A stretch of DNA of 62,000 bases from NCBI GenBank assembly GCA_009746045.1, contig RPFO01000213.1:12038563-12100562 (forward strand), read 5' to 3'. Position 1 is the first letter of the stretch. Each line of letters starts with the position of its first letter. Below are positions 8,925 through 19,375 of the stretch, piece after piece. The notes beneath the pieces are model-generated. The model searched no databases, was not told the DNA's origin, and was given only the letters and a program-made list of their open reading frames with translations. The DNA comes from Mesostigma viride (lineage: Eukaryota; Streptophyta; Mesostigmatophyceae; Mesostigmatales; Mesostigmataceae). The translations under genes and the position numbers were made by a program.

Positions 8925-9172
8925 ACGGCCCGTACACGTATACGGAAATTTTTACGGGCCGTAAAGTTTACGTTCGTACGCGTATACTTGCCACTCGTAT
9001 ACTGGCCGTAAAATTTACTAGCGTATACTTTTTCTCGTATACGGTAGTAAAGTTTACGGTAGTAAATTTTACGGCCAGTATACTAGAAAAAGTATACGGT
9101 AGTAAATTTTACGGCCAGTATACTAGAAAAAGTATGCGGTAGTAAATTTTACGGCCAGTATACTAGAAAAAC
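8925..9172 (+). repeat. 40-bp tandem monomers and inverted repeats upstream of LINE family A ORF1
   Basis: Three copies of a 40-bp unit (AGTATACGGTAGTAAATTTT followed by ACGGCCAGTATACTAGAAAA) occupy about 9050-9172. Upstream, 8996-9020 contains the reverse complement of the same unit (GTATACTGGCCGTAAAATTT), so the region can fold back on itself. It ends 7 bp before the ORF1 ATG. It could be a monomeric 5' UTR or promoter, as in some L1 elements, or a foldback element next to it. Confidence 0.6.
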
Positions 9173-9178
9173 GCCATC

Positions 9179-10416
9179 ATGCGCCTGTCCCGAGCTGCCG
9201 CCCTCACCATCCTGCACCTGGCTGCCGAGAAAAAGTGCGAGATCCGGGACTGCAACCAACAGGTTACCCACCTGTCGGACTTTCTCCACGACGACCCCGA
9301 CGACACTGACTTCTGCCTCGCAGTCTGGTGGACGTGCTCCCGTCTTTCCGACAGCGCCCTTGAGAGCTTTGTCATGGCCTCTCTGGACCTGGGAGCCGAC
9401 CCCACTGTTGCGGCCGCCATCAACATCACCGCCAAGCAAGTCGCCAATACCTGCTTCGATCGCCTCCCTCCCCTCCTCAACGCTGCCCTCAACCCTGTCC
9501 ACAACCACCTCGCCACCCACCACGCCCATTCCTCACACGCCGACACCTCCATCCACTCCGCCATCACCCACATTGCAGCTAGCAGGGCTGCAGCAGCAGC
9601 AGCAGCTCCTCCACCAGCTCCAGCAACAACTTGCCGCCTCCATAACTCCTGCCAAGACCACCTATGCCGCCACGCTTCAGAACCCTACGGAGCTCCGGCA
9701 TCAACGAAATCAAAACAGCCGTCAAGGCCAGCACAAGGGATGCTATGCACGAACCCATTCGCTCATGCAGTTTTGTGGTACGTGGCGTCCCCTCGAACGT
9801 CACCGATGCACGCCTGGGCACCTACCTCCGAGGCGACCCCTTCCTGGGGAAGCTCGGCGTGGCCCAAAGCGTCGTCATCAAAACGGCACGACGGCTCGGC
9901 GGCCCCACCGCCCCTGTCTTGGTGGAATTCCACCGCAAGGAGGACAAACTGCAGGTGCAGAAGGCCCGCCGGAACCTCCACGATACCCAACTGAGCATCA
10001 ACGATTACTATACCCCGGAGCAGCTTGAGGCCCGGGCTGCCGCCCTGAACCGGCCGGAGGTCCACGAGGCTCGGGCAGCCATGAGCAGGCCAACCCGCAA
10101 CTACGGTGCAGCATCTATGCCCGTCTCTTTAATGGCGTCTTCATCATCCGCATTAACGGCCATGCAGGACCTTCCTCCAATGACGGCGACCCCCATGGAT
10201 ACCGCCGTGCCAGCGCCCCAGCCCCCTGCTCGCCCCCCGCCGTCACCGCCATCGCCACCGGCATCGACGGTCACCTGCTCCCCAGCACGTGTGGGGATCC
10301 GCCGGGGCAACTTCAACTCAGGTATGGCTGCCAGGCTTGGCCGTCCCCCTAATAAATTCGTTCGCTTTGCACCTGAGCCGGAGCCCGCGCTGCGAACCCT
10401 TCTCTCCTATCAATGA
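9179..10416 (+). pseudogene. LINE family A ORF1 (RNA-binding, RRM-like), frameshifted
   Basis: Starts at ATG 9179 (context CCATCATGC). The first frame runs to about 9640 (MRLSRAAALTILHLAAEKK, then NITAKQVANTCFDRLPPLL). A Gln-rich stretch (LLHQLQQQLAASITPAKTTY) lies in a second frame, and the C-terminal half is in a third (9664-10416): PIRSCSFVVRGVPSNVTDAR, APVLVEFHRKEDKLQVQKAR, then a Pro-rich tail. The SFVVRGVP...VLVEFHRKED pattern is like the RRM-type nucleic-acid-binding domain of L1 ORF1 proteins. Two indels separate the frames. The stop at 10414-10416 overlaps the ORF2 start by four bases (ATGA). Confidence 0.65.
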
Positions 10417-11860
10417 CGACGCTCGCGGCCCCGCGGCTCCGCGGCTTTAGCAGTGGGATCTGCCTAACTCCCCTTCCCGCCCCTTTGCCTTCGCAGCCCT
10501 CGGGCTGTCGGAGAGAGAGCACCGGGTCGGCAGTGAGCCAGGTTCGCCCCGCCTCGCGCGGCCGCCTCCGAAACCTCCTCAGACTGCACGCATTTCTTAT
10601 GCGTGCAGACGCAGACTCATTCTACCTGGCCACCCGAGCCAACCGTCGGCGTCGCCTCGACGCGTTGGCAGGAAGAATCGAAACGGTGATTGAAAGCATA
10701 ATAAGTCCCCAACCCGCCCCCCCTACCCCACCACCTCCACCCCCACCCCCATCACCACCCTGCTCCATCTCCGCCCCCACCCCCGCCTGCACCCCCCTTT
10801 TCGGTCAACGCGCGCCCTTGGTCATCGCCACCTTCAACGCCCGCACGCTCCAGCCCGACGCTGACCGCTGTCACTGCCTGCGCAGTGACGACTGTCAGTG
10901 CCATCGAGTCTCCAATCTTATTGGTTTCTGCATCGACAATAATATCGCCATCCTGGGAATCCAAGAACACAGGCGCACTGCATCGGCCCGCGGATCAACT
11001 GCCCTTGTTGCTGACGACATCGACGGCTCAGTGGCGGCTCTACTACGGAGGCGGCGACGGCACCGGGAACGGGGGCGTCGGTCTCCTCTGCTCCCCGCTC
11101 GCCGTATGCCACATGGGCGAACCCCAGCTGGTCAACGCTCGGCTCCTCGTGGCCACTTTTCATTCGATGGAGGGCCACTCGACCTACGCCCTGACGGTGG
11201 GCGTTGGTTACGCACCCCACTCCGGCCACCCAGAACAAGACCGCAAGGTGACTTCTTTGCAGCGCTGGAGAACCTGGCGAACGGCATCCCTGGTCGCAAC
11301 TACCTCGCTCTGCTGCTGGACGCCAACGCCACGCTACCACCGGGTACTGGCGGATGTCAACACGCCCCCAACGGTACGGTCTCCAATGCCAACACTGAAC
11401 TTTTTGCTGATTTGCTTACGACATGCGATTTGGTCACTGCCAACACTCGCTTTCCACACCGGGTTGGTCAGTACGCCGTACGGAGCCGCAAAAATACGGG
11501 AAAACGTACACTGAAGGCCTCCGCCGTATATACGCGTACTTTACTTCAGAATACGCGGTTTGGACTTAGAATTTTTCGGGGGTACCAGCGGGCAGCGGGC
11601 ACTGGCGCGGTGCCCAGGTTCTGGGCGCGGCGCGTTCACTGCACATTTGAGATTTTTACTACTAGAAGTAGATGCGTACAGTTCTTTCCATAAAGCGCAA
11701 GCCTTGCAAAATCTTTGGCCGGTAGGAGACAGCTAGGACTAGGTACATAACGCATAATGCCAGCAAATGCCAGCTGTGCTACTGACGGTGTAATGCAATA
11801 TAGCGACGACGAGGCCACTGCGACTGTGCGATAGTGTGCAGCCATTTTCGATTTGCAGCC

Positions 11861-12118
11861 ATGCCGAAGAAAGGGCCCGAATGGGATTTCGTTGTCGAGA
11901 AGAAAGAAGCAGTCACAGATGCTGTTAGTAACACAACGCAGTATGTGTCGAGGATGTTCTGCTCATTTTGCAACAAGAACTTCTTCTACAAGGCGGGGCC
12001 AATCAGCGTATTCCGAGTCCGTGCACACTTTGCCGGAATCGCAGGGGAAGGGATGTTACCCTGCGACAAAATTCCACCGAATATCCGGAGCAGGTTTCTC
12101 AGGATTGCTAACAACTAG
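11861..12118 (+). CDS. BED-type zinc finger exon of the hAT element
   Basis: From ATG 11861 (MPKKGPEWDFVVEKK) the frame carries a BED-like finger: MFCSFCNKNFFYKAG, then RVRAHFAGIAGEGMLPCDKI, i.e. C-x2-C, a later His and a Cys in the usual hAT order (H-x-G-x-x-G-x-x-x-x-C). It ends at a TAG, but the end of the frame contains a CTAAC branch-like motif and TTGCAG at 12118-12124, so an intron probably joins it to the next frame. In the family the finger binds transposon ends. The annotated stop may therefore be intronic. Confidence 0.65.
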   Translation: MPKKGPEWDFVVEKKEAVTDAVSNTTQYVSRMFCSFCNKNFFYKAGPISVFRVRAHFAGIAGEGMLPCDKIPPNIRSRFLRIANN

Positions 12119-12480
12119 TTGCAGAAGTCAGACGCCAAGAAGCATCACAATTTGAACAGGGCAATGGCGGAGATAGGAGGGGCTGCGCCGGCTGACTTGT
12201 CGTCAGTTCCCAGCAAAGGCCAGTTGAGCATCACCAAATGGCTGGTTCCCGTCGACGAACAAGGTGTCCAGCTGCTGGCTGCCGAATTTTTTATCGAGAA
12301 CGGCATTGCCTTCAATGCGGCTGAGAGCGCCTCGATCTTTCAAGCAGATGGTGGCCGGCATGATCCAGTACAAAGGAGGGCACGCCACCCCTCCTTCTCG
12401 GAAGTTGTTGGGTGGCGAGCTTCTCGTGAAGAAGAAGGAGAGCAAGGTCCTTGTGTCTTATATCCTCTGCTGTTGTGCAT
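12119..12480 (+). pseudogene. hAT transposase N-terminal remnant
   Basis: The frame after the probable splice acceptor reads SKGQLSITKWLVPVDEQGVQ and AAEFFIENGIAFNAAESASI. This resembles the stretch after the BED finger in hAT transposases (an x-FF-x-ENGI-x-FN-x-ES pattern). It then loses similarity; a GT at about 12450 and GTTGCAG near 12640 suggest another intron. No catalytic domain follows, so this is a remnant. Confidence 0.5.
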
Positions 12481-13111
12481 TTTGTCAATAACGAATGTGT
12501 GTGTATGTGTATGGAGCTTGTTGTGGGATCCTAATTGAGAGCATGGTCCTTAGTTGTGTCTTATGTCCTCTCATGCATTATATAGTGGATGGCTTTCCTT
12601 ACAATTAATTAATTAATTGATTAATCCTTACAATTCCCGTTGCAGCCTGCTCCCCCCTGCATCTAACAAATCATAATCAGATAGGATTGCCGGGCATAAA
12701 TGGAAGATGTTAATAAATAAGCATATACACCAAATTTCAGTTGCAATAACTGCATGACCATCATCAAGGAGCGTGCTAATTGGGTGACTGACAATTGGAC
12801 CACAAAAACTGTCGCGTATTTTACCGCCGCGTATTTTACACCCCCCACGTATAATACGCGTATTTTAGGTCCGCGTATTATACCCCGTACCCGTATTTGC
12901 CAACCCGGTTTCCACATAGTCCAGATGCTTTGGTCACACACACCTCGCCAACTGGCACTGAACGCTGCATTGACTATGTTGTAATGCGCAAGCGTCATCA
13001 AGGATCTGTACTAGCTGCTCGCTCGCATGTGATCCCCCTGGTGCGCTCCGATCATCGCATCGTCACCGCCCGCATCCGCCTGCGATTCCCCTCGCCCTTT
13101 CGTAATTAAGC

Positions 13112-15063
13112 ATGTGCATGGCACCACCTGATTTGCGCACACTTCAGTTGCTCGAGAAATCTGACGACGCTCTGGAGGACTTCCCTGAAAAACGCGCCCA
13201 CAAGCGCGCCGCAGAGGCGTTCGTCGACGCGCTGGACATCCCGGCCAGCCACGCCCAGCTGTTCGCTGCCGGCCCGGCATCGGCCCTTCGGCACCTCGCT
13301 GACAAGCTGCCCGCGGCCGGGGCCCTACTGCCCCCCCGCCGCCCGCCCCGCTTTACCAGCCTGCACCGGCTCCCCGCCGTCATCCAGGCCCGGCAAGCCC
13401 TGCGCGACAACAGCTCGACCCCGCCCGCTACGCCCGCCTCAAAGCCGATTGCCACTCGGCCATCCGGCAGGCGACCAAGGAGCAGGAGGACCTTCATGTC
13501 CGCGAGTACTTCGCCCACCTCAAGGACCAGAACGGCAAGTACGCCTGGACCCGCCTGCGTCACGCCCAACGGCCCGCCGGCGGCGCGCAGCCGGCGCCGC
13601 GGACACTCTCTGGCCCACCGCAGCAGCAGCTCGACCAGTGGTATTCCTCCCAGTCCCGGATGCTCGGCGCCCCCCCGCCGCCTCCGCCGCTTGGCCCTCT
13701 GGCGGCCGCACGCCTGGCAGTAGCACCGGCGGACGTCCCTGCGCCGCCCACGCCGCCCGCCGCTGAGCAGGACTACACGTACCCAGCCCTGACGGAACCC
13801 CTGGCCGACCCCAACGAGCTCCCGCCGTACGTTCACCGAGCTCGAGCTGAGTACCGCCGCCGCCAAGCATGCAACTCCGCTTCTATGCCGTCGTTGGACC
13901 TGACCAGCTCCCAGCCCCGGTGATTTAGCTGACGGCGCTCACGGGGTTCCTGCTTGACGTCTGCAACCGGATCCTGCTTGCCGACGCTACCGTATTATGC
14001 TGTACAAAAACAAAGGTTCCCCTGACGACCCCGCCAACTACAGAGGAGTCTGCATCCAGAGCGCCGCACTTAAGTTGTTCATGCGCATGATCCTCAACCG
14101 CCTTCGTTCTGCTCTCGACTGTCACCTTGGGGAAAGTCAAATGGGCTTCCGTCCTGGGCGCAACACCGTCATGGCCATCTTCGTCGCGCGTCGCCTCTTC
14201 GAGGAAATCGCTCTCCTGCAACCTGGTGAGTTTCCCGCCATCCTGATCTTCGTCGACTTCATCAAGGCTTTTGATTCTGTCCTCTGGGACGCTCTATGGG
14301 CTGTACTTGCTCGCGCTCGCATCCCCACTCCCCTGATTACCGTCATCCGCACGCTGTATGAGGGGTCGACCACTTCGGTGCGCACTCAACACGGCATTAC
14401 CCCGCCATGCCCACTGCAGACCGGCATCTGGCAGGGTTGCGTCCTGTCGCCGTACCTGTTTATTATTGTAGTGGATTATGTTATGCGCCAGGCACGTGCT
14501 CGCTTTGCTAGCATTGCAGGCCGTGCCCCTGGCCTTAGTAGCGATCACGAACGAGCTTGGGGAAGGGGGGCCGACTAACAAGCAGAATTTACTAGCTGAC
14601 CTCATTTATGCCGACGACATCACGCTCATCGAGAAGCCGGAGTCTGCCCAACTTTGGCTGGACTGCCTGGCGCTCGAGGCTCAGGCGGTTGGTCTAGAAA
14701 TCAGCCCCAAAACGGAGGCCCTGGCCCTCGGCATGGCAGGGCCCCCACCCACATGCACTCCGCCTCTTAGACGATGCCGAGGTCAACTACCCTCCTTCAG
14801 GCCGCTTCAAGCTGCTCGGCAGTTGGCTTCCCGACTGCGAGGACGACATGACGACACGGATCGGCATGGCGTGGGCGCACCTCCATGACCACCGCCGCTG
14901 GTGGAGCAACCCCGCCCTATCCCGGATCGTCAAGCGTGACCTCTTCAAGGTCGTCATTCTGACGATCCTGACCTACGGCGCCGAGACGTGGACACTGACG
15001 CTGGAGCTGGAGCATGCAACGACTCGACGGCGCCGTCACCAAGATGCTGCGCAAGGCCCTTAA
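13112..15063 (+). pseudogene. LINE family A ORF2, linker and reverse transcriptase domain
   Basis: After a decayed linker (13112-13920, spread over two frames), RT motifs are clear from 13997: LYKNKGSPDDPANYRGVCI (RT1), MGFRPGRNTVMAIFVARRLF (RT2), AILIFVDFIKAFDSVLWDAL (motif A), QTGIWQGCVLSPYLFIIVVD (motif B), then in the next frame LADLIYADDITLIEKP (motif C, YADD) at about 14595-14640. The C-terminal part reads VVILTILTYGAETWTLTLEL to 15063, where a piggyBac-like element interrupts it. Frameshifts near 13430, 14530 and 14740 and stops near 13921 show the copy is dead. It continues at 16406. Confidence 0.8.
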
Positions 15064-16405
15064 CCCATACCCCATTTGGATACACTTGCACCCCCCGCCA
15101 TGTGGCAAAATCGTACGCGAGCGCCGCGCCACCCGGTACGGATGTCAGTGGTCCGGTGGGTCTGGGAACACTTAGGGACGAAGGTGATGCATAGGTTTGG
15201 GGGGTATATACGCCATACTGTAGCCTGGTAATTACAACGTGCATTGAGAAAGTTTCACGTGACTTTGGCGGGAAATTTTCACTCGCGCGCGCGCGTAGCG
15301 AGATATGGCTGTCAACGTGCCGTTATCATGGAAATTTTGCGCCTCGCGGCATGAAACGGTTCAGAATGTTGCTCAGAATGACGGTGCGTGTTTTTCTTCG
15401 GTCAGGCATGGCCAGATCTTTAGGATTGGGAAAATACAGGTAGGAAAATACTGCCTTCTTGGTTGCTAGTGACAGATGAGTGGTAGCTTACTATATTTCG
15501 ATTTTCTCCTTATGGCCGGGCAGTCTGCGCCAGCCCGAGCATCCAGGTTTGGTACGGGACATCCGCTGCAGCGTTTGCTGGGATTGCGGACGCGTTTATA
15601 GGTCATTTGTGCAAGGAATATCATGCAGCGTAGTCATCATGGCGGATGCATGCATGATGCGGCTATGGCGGCCTATGCCTGTAGAGCATTAGTATGTGTG
15701 AGATATGAGGGTGCCTGCCCGCGGAATCCGGTAAGGTCGTCATCAAGCCAGGTTCGGCAACGTTTTTGCATGTCGTCTGCACGGGAATCTGTCGTTTACA
15801 CATCTTTGTTTGAGTAGTATACCATGCCACTTGCAGCAGGTTTCAATGCCTGCTGTATGAGCGGCATTAGCCCCATATCTGCTCAGTTTATGGTGTTTCT
15901 TTGGGGGATACCATCCCGTGTCAGTGCAGGTTTAGCAACTTCTTTGTATCCCAGCACCTTTGGAAGTCTATTGTGGCTGTTTATAATGCATAAACACATT
16001 GCCTGGCATAAGTGGCTGCTTACGCGCGCGTAACCCACACACGTAAGTGAGCATATTATTTAGGTCCGATGGGCTATCCGTGCGGTCTGACCCAAGGAAA
16101 CCACCATTGGACTATCCAACTAAGTTGCCCAATGTTGGTATTGAGGTTCCCTACCCTCCCTGGGAAGGTAGGGGGGGGTCAATTTTTTTTTGCTCGAAAA
16201 AGTTTGCCTTTTGTCCAACTTTGACTGTGAATATCTTGCAAACCACTCATTGGAACCATGATATTATTAGACATTCTGAAAGCCCTTGAAGTGTAGATAT
16301 TCTTGGCACCTAAGTTGAGGGTATTTGGAGTTGTGGTCTATGAGTTATGATTTTTGGCAATTTTAGGGGTCTGAAAGTGTCAAAAATGGCTGCACGGGGT
16401 ATGGG
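15064..16405. mobile_element. Non-autonomous piggyBac-like element, 1342 bp, TTAA target
   Basis: Flanked by TTAA at 15060-15063 and 16406-16409. The ends are CCCATACCCC and GGGGTATGGG, a perfect 10-bp inverted repeat beginning CCC as in piggyBac elements. Removing the element and one TTAA rejoins the LINE frame as KALNIPFGLHISNEDLYAD, which matches the uninterrupted minus-strand copy at 17330-17270. No transposase is visible; internal frames are short and unremarkable. Confidence 0.85.
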
Positions 16406-16717
16406 TTAACATCCCCTTTGGTTTGCACATCAGTAATGAGGATTTGTACGCTGATTTGCCCTATGTTTCCCACATTCTTAGGCACAGGCGCCTGGGCCTA
16501 GCCGGGCACCTGGCCCGCACAGATCAGGTAGATACATCAGATAGACTAGCTGGCACCAAACCCGCCCAGCCTGGGCGATATGTCCTCACCTGCGTGCCCC
16601 CGGCCGCGCGCGGCAGGGCCGCCACCCGTGGACTTTTCGTGATAGACTCGGCATGGACATGTGCTACACTAGACGAGACGGGCTCATCCCCGGGCAACCT
16701 CCTGGTTTGTCTGTAAT
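16406..16717 (+). pseudogene. LINE family A ORF2 extreme C-terminus
   Basis: The frame HISNEDLYADLPYVSHILRH, then RRLGLAGHLARTDQVDTSDR and a short tail to a TAA at 16714-16716, continues the RT frame interrupted at 15063. The minus-strand copy at 17423-17058 carries the same protein segment. Confidence 0.75.
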
Positions 16718-16970
16718 ATGGAGGCAGATGGTGCGCAAGGATAGATGGCAAGTAGTGATGAAGGAGACCGCCCCCAAGCCTGTGGGGGCTCCGCGTGTGA
16801 CCAAGTATGGCATTCATAGCGATTCGGGCCGCGGTGCCCCCACCCCTGTAACTAGGACCTAGATAGCTTATACCATCCATTCCATCCGGCCCATGTTCCC
16901 CTCCCACTGAGGACTTATGCTCACGTGACGCAGTCACGTGTCTATTAATTAATTATTAATTAATTAATCT
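16718..16970 (+). mobile_element. LINE family A 3' UTR with (TTAA)n tail
   Basis: Repeated, with small changes, at 17680-17930 (inverted) and 19040-19290. It ends in a run of ATTAATT units at 16943-16970, preceded by CACGTGACGCAGTCACGTG, an imperfect palindrome near the 3' end. Confidence 0.7.
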
Positions 16971-17530
16971 GCCTCCATATTACAGACAAACCATGCAGGA
17001 GGCTGCCCGGGTGTGAGCCCGTCACGTCTAGTGTAGCACGTGTCCATGTCGAGTCTATCACGAAAAGTCCACGGGTGGCAGCCCTGCCGTCACTGTGCGA
17101 CCTGGGGCACGACAGGTGAGGACATAACGCCCAGGCTGGGCGGGCTTGGTGCCAGCTAGTCTACCTGATGTGTCGACCTGATCTGTGCGGGCCAGGTGCC
17201 CGGCTAGGCCCAGGCGCCTGTGCCTAAGAATGTGGGAAACATAGGGCACATCAGCATACAGATCCTCATTACTAATGTGCAAACCAAAGGGGATGTTAAG
17301 GGCCTTGCGCAGCATCTTGGTGACGTTGCCGTCGAGTCGTTGCTCCAGCTCCTGCGTCAGTATCCAGGTCTCGGCGCCGTAGGTCAGGATTGTCAGAATG
17401 ACGACCTTGAAGAGGTCACGCATGACGATCCGGGGTAGCTAGGGCGGGGTACGTTGCTCCACCAGCGGCGGTGGTCATGGAGTTGTGCCCACGCCATGCT
17501 GATCCGTGTCGTCAGGTCGTCCTCACAGTC
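16971..17530 (-). mobile_element. Inverted LINE family A fragment (ORF2 C-terminus and start of 3' UTR)
   Basis: The minus frame 17423-17058 reads MRDLFKVVILTILTYGAETW, LDGNVTKMLRKALNIPFGLH and HILRHRRLGLAGHLARTDQV. It is the uninterrupted counterpart of the piggyBac-split plus copy. Its 3' side stops exactly where the tail of the plus copy begins, making a large inverted arrangement. Confidence 0.75.
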
Positions 17531-17690
17531 GGGAAGCCACATTTACAAGTGCACATTAACTAATTAATAGACATTTACAAGTGCACATTAATTGATTAAT
17601 TAATTAATTGATTAATTAATTAATTAATTAATCAATCAATACACACGTGACTGCGTGAGCATAAGTCCTCAATGGGATTAAATTAATAGA
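17531..17690. repeat. AT-rich (TTAA)n tails, partly duplicated
   Basis: Dense ATTAATTAATT units with the duplicated 18-mer ACATTTACAAGTGCACAT. These are LINE tails back to back rather than a gene. Confidence 0.6.
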
Positions 17691-18010
17691 CACGTGACCG
17701 CGTCACGTGAGCATAAGTCCTCAGTGGGAGGGGAACATGGGCCGGATGGAATGGATGGTATAAGCTATCTAGGTCCTAGTTACAGGGGTGGGGGCACCGC
17801 GGCCCGAATCGCTATGAATGCCATACTTGGTCACACGCGGAGCCCCCACAGGCTTGGGGGTGGTCTCCTTCATCACTACTTGCCATCTATCCTTGCGCAC
17901 CATCTGCCTCTATATTACAGACAAACCAGGAGGCTGCCCGGGTGTGAGCCCATCACGTCTAGTGTAGCACATGTCCATGCCGAGTCTATCACGTTAAGTC
18001 CACGAAGAGT
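17691..18010 (-). mobile_element. LINE family A 3' UTR fragment, inverted
   Basis: Reverse complement of about 16640-16945, from CACGTGA...GAGCATAAGTCC through the conserved GGTCCTAGTTACAGGGGTG to ATTACAGACAAACC and beyond. Confidence 0.7.
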
Positions 18011-18560
18011 GCACATGACCATCAATAAAGCGGCTCGGCTTTACACGAGACGCAGTTATTCATGCCCCGTGCAAGCACGTACCTCGTCCTCCCCCGGATA
18101 CCTTGTCCCATCGCAACCCACTGGCAAACTTGCGCGCGCCGGGCACCGGCGCGGCGCGACCCGGACCTATGTGACATAGCTGCTTGAAGATGCAGGGCTT
18201 CTGGGACTATCCGTACTCCGCGCCCGCATGATTGACAAGGAGAAATGGGCTGCCATCTGCGATAAGCACCTTCCTGAGGGGTATGCTCCTGTTTTCTCCC
18301 CACGGGCCCCGCGGCCCGTTGCTAGCCAGGGTAGAAGTCCGCAGGTGGAGGTTATTGGTCCTGAGGATAGCCGCTACACTACCGCCTTGTCTGCCATTAC
18401 AGTAGAGGACAGCTCGGATGAGGATTACATCCCCATCTAGTGCTCAACGGTTTGGGGATGATGCAGACGATATTTGTTTGTGTAATTATTTTCCTAATGA
18501 GATTAGCATAGTACTCCGTGGCATGCCTTTGCGCATGACAGCAAGTACTTACTTACTTAC
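18011..18560 (+). mobile_element. LINE family B 3' part with (ACTT)n tail
   Basis: Plus-strand copy of the sequence interrupted by the solo LTR at 7483-8214. It includes the ORF2 C-terminus (CNPLANLRAPGTGAARPGPM in frame, then a tail), the 3' UTR and ACTTACTTACTTACT at 18544-18559. Together with 7260-8910 it defines the family B 3' end. Confidence 0.7.
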
Positions 18561-19375
18561 TCCCCCGGATGGTTAGTTAAGCACGAGCCAGGGCGTTATG
18601 CATGTCCTCACCTGGCGTGCCCCAGGCTGCACGCGTGGCAGGGCCGCCACCCGTGGACTTTTCGTGATAGACTCGGCATGGTCATGTGCTACCCTAGATG
18701 TGACGGGCTCACATCCGGGCAGCCTCCTGGTTTGTCTGTAATATGGTGGCAGTAATATGGTGGCAGTAATATGGTGCTGAGAAGCCATGCCATAGCTGTT
18801 GTATAGCCATGATGATCTTCCCCCACATGCATGCCACGCTCCCCCTTAGCTGGGCATAGCGCGATACATCATGAGGGTGCAGGTGTCTTGGGGCACCTAG
18901 AGCAAGGGTAGCTTACATTCCCATCCTTGCATGAAGTAGCCAGAATGTATTAAAAGCCATATTCTGATTAAAAGCCATATGCCCCTTCTCAGGGATATGT
19001 GCTACAGATACTCCCAACGGAGTTATGTTTCTAATTAATTAATTAATGGTGGCAGATGGTACGCAAGCTAGGATAGATGGCAAGTAGTGATGAAGGAGAC
19101 CACCCTCAAGTCTGCGGGGGCTCCGCGTGTGACCACGTATGGCATTCATAGCGATATTCGGGCCGTGGTGCCCACAACCCTGTACCTAGGACCTTGATAG
19201 CTTACATAATCCATTCCATCCCATGTTCCGCGCTCGCTGAGGACTTCTGCTCACGTGACGCAGTCACGTGTCTATTAATTAATTAATTAATCCCATGTTC
19301 CCCTCCCACTGAGGACTTATGCTCAAGTGGCGCAGTCACGTGTCTATTAATTAATCAATTAATTAATAACCCGTG
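18561..19375 (+). mobile_element. Stack of LINE family A 3' ends with duplicated tails
   Basis: 18600-18750 and 19040-19290 are two parts of the family A 3' UTR separated by a 250-bp piece related to 7010-7090. The terminal segment from CCCATGTTCC to GTGTCTATTAATTAATT occurs twice in tandem (19225-19292 and 19293-19370), and ATATGGTGGCAGTA is repeated at 18740-18770. No coding sequence. Confidence 0.6.

Larger units (their letters stand above)
11459..12908 (+). mobile_element. hAT-type DNA transposon, 1450 bp, 8-bp TSD TTTCCACA
   Basis: The ends read CCGGGTTGG... and ...CCAACCCGG, with further imperfect terminal similarity rich in CGTAT/TACGCG motifs. TTTCCACA is duplicated at 11451-11458 and 12909-12916; 8-bp TSDs are typical of hAT elements. 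The insertion lies in the LINE endonuclease domain. Inside are a BED-type zinc-finger ORF and a short piece like a hAT transposase N-terminus, but the DDE catalytic core and dimerisation region are missing. It is therefore an internally deleted, non-autonomous copy. Confidence 0.85.
10413..13109 (+). pseudogene. LINE family A ORF2, AP-endonuclease domain (split by the hAT element)
   Basis: ATG at 10413 overlaps the ORF1 stop. After a basic N-terminus and a Pro run, the endonuclease motifs follow in order: PLVIATFNARTL, NNIAILGIQEHR (catalytic Glu), a frameshifted segment with VGVGYAPHSG in the neighbouring frame, then YLALLLDANATLPPGTGG and CDLVTANTRFPH at about 11425-11458. The frame is interrupted by the hAT element and resumes at 12917 with SPDALVTHTSPTGTERCIDY and VPLVRSDHRIVTARIRLRF (SDH motif). 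Removing the hAT and one copy of its 8-bp TSD restores this frame. At least two other frameshifts remain. The domain would nick target DNA during target-primed reverse transcription. Confidence 0.75.
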
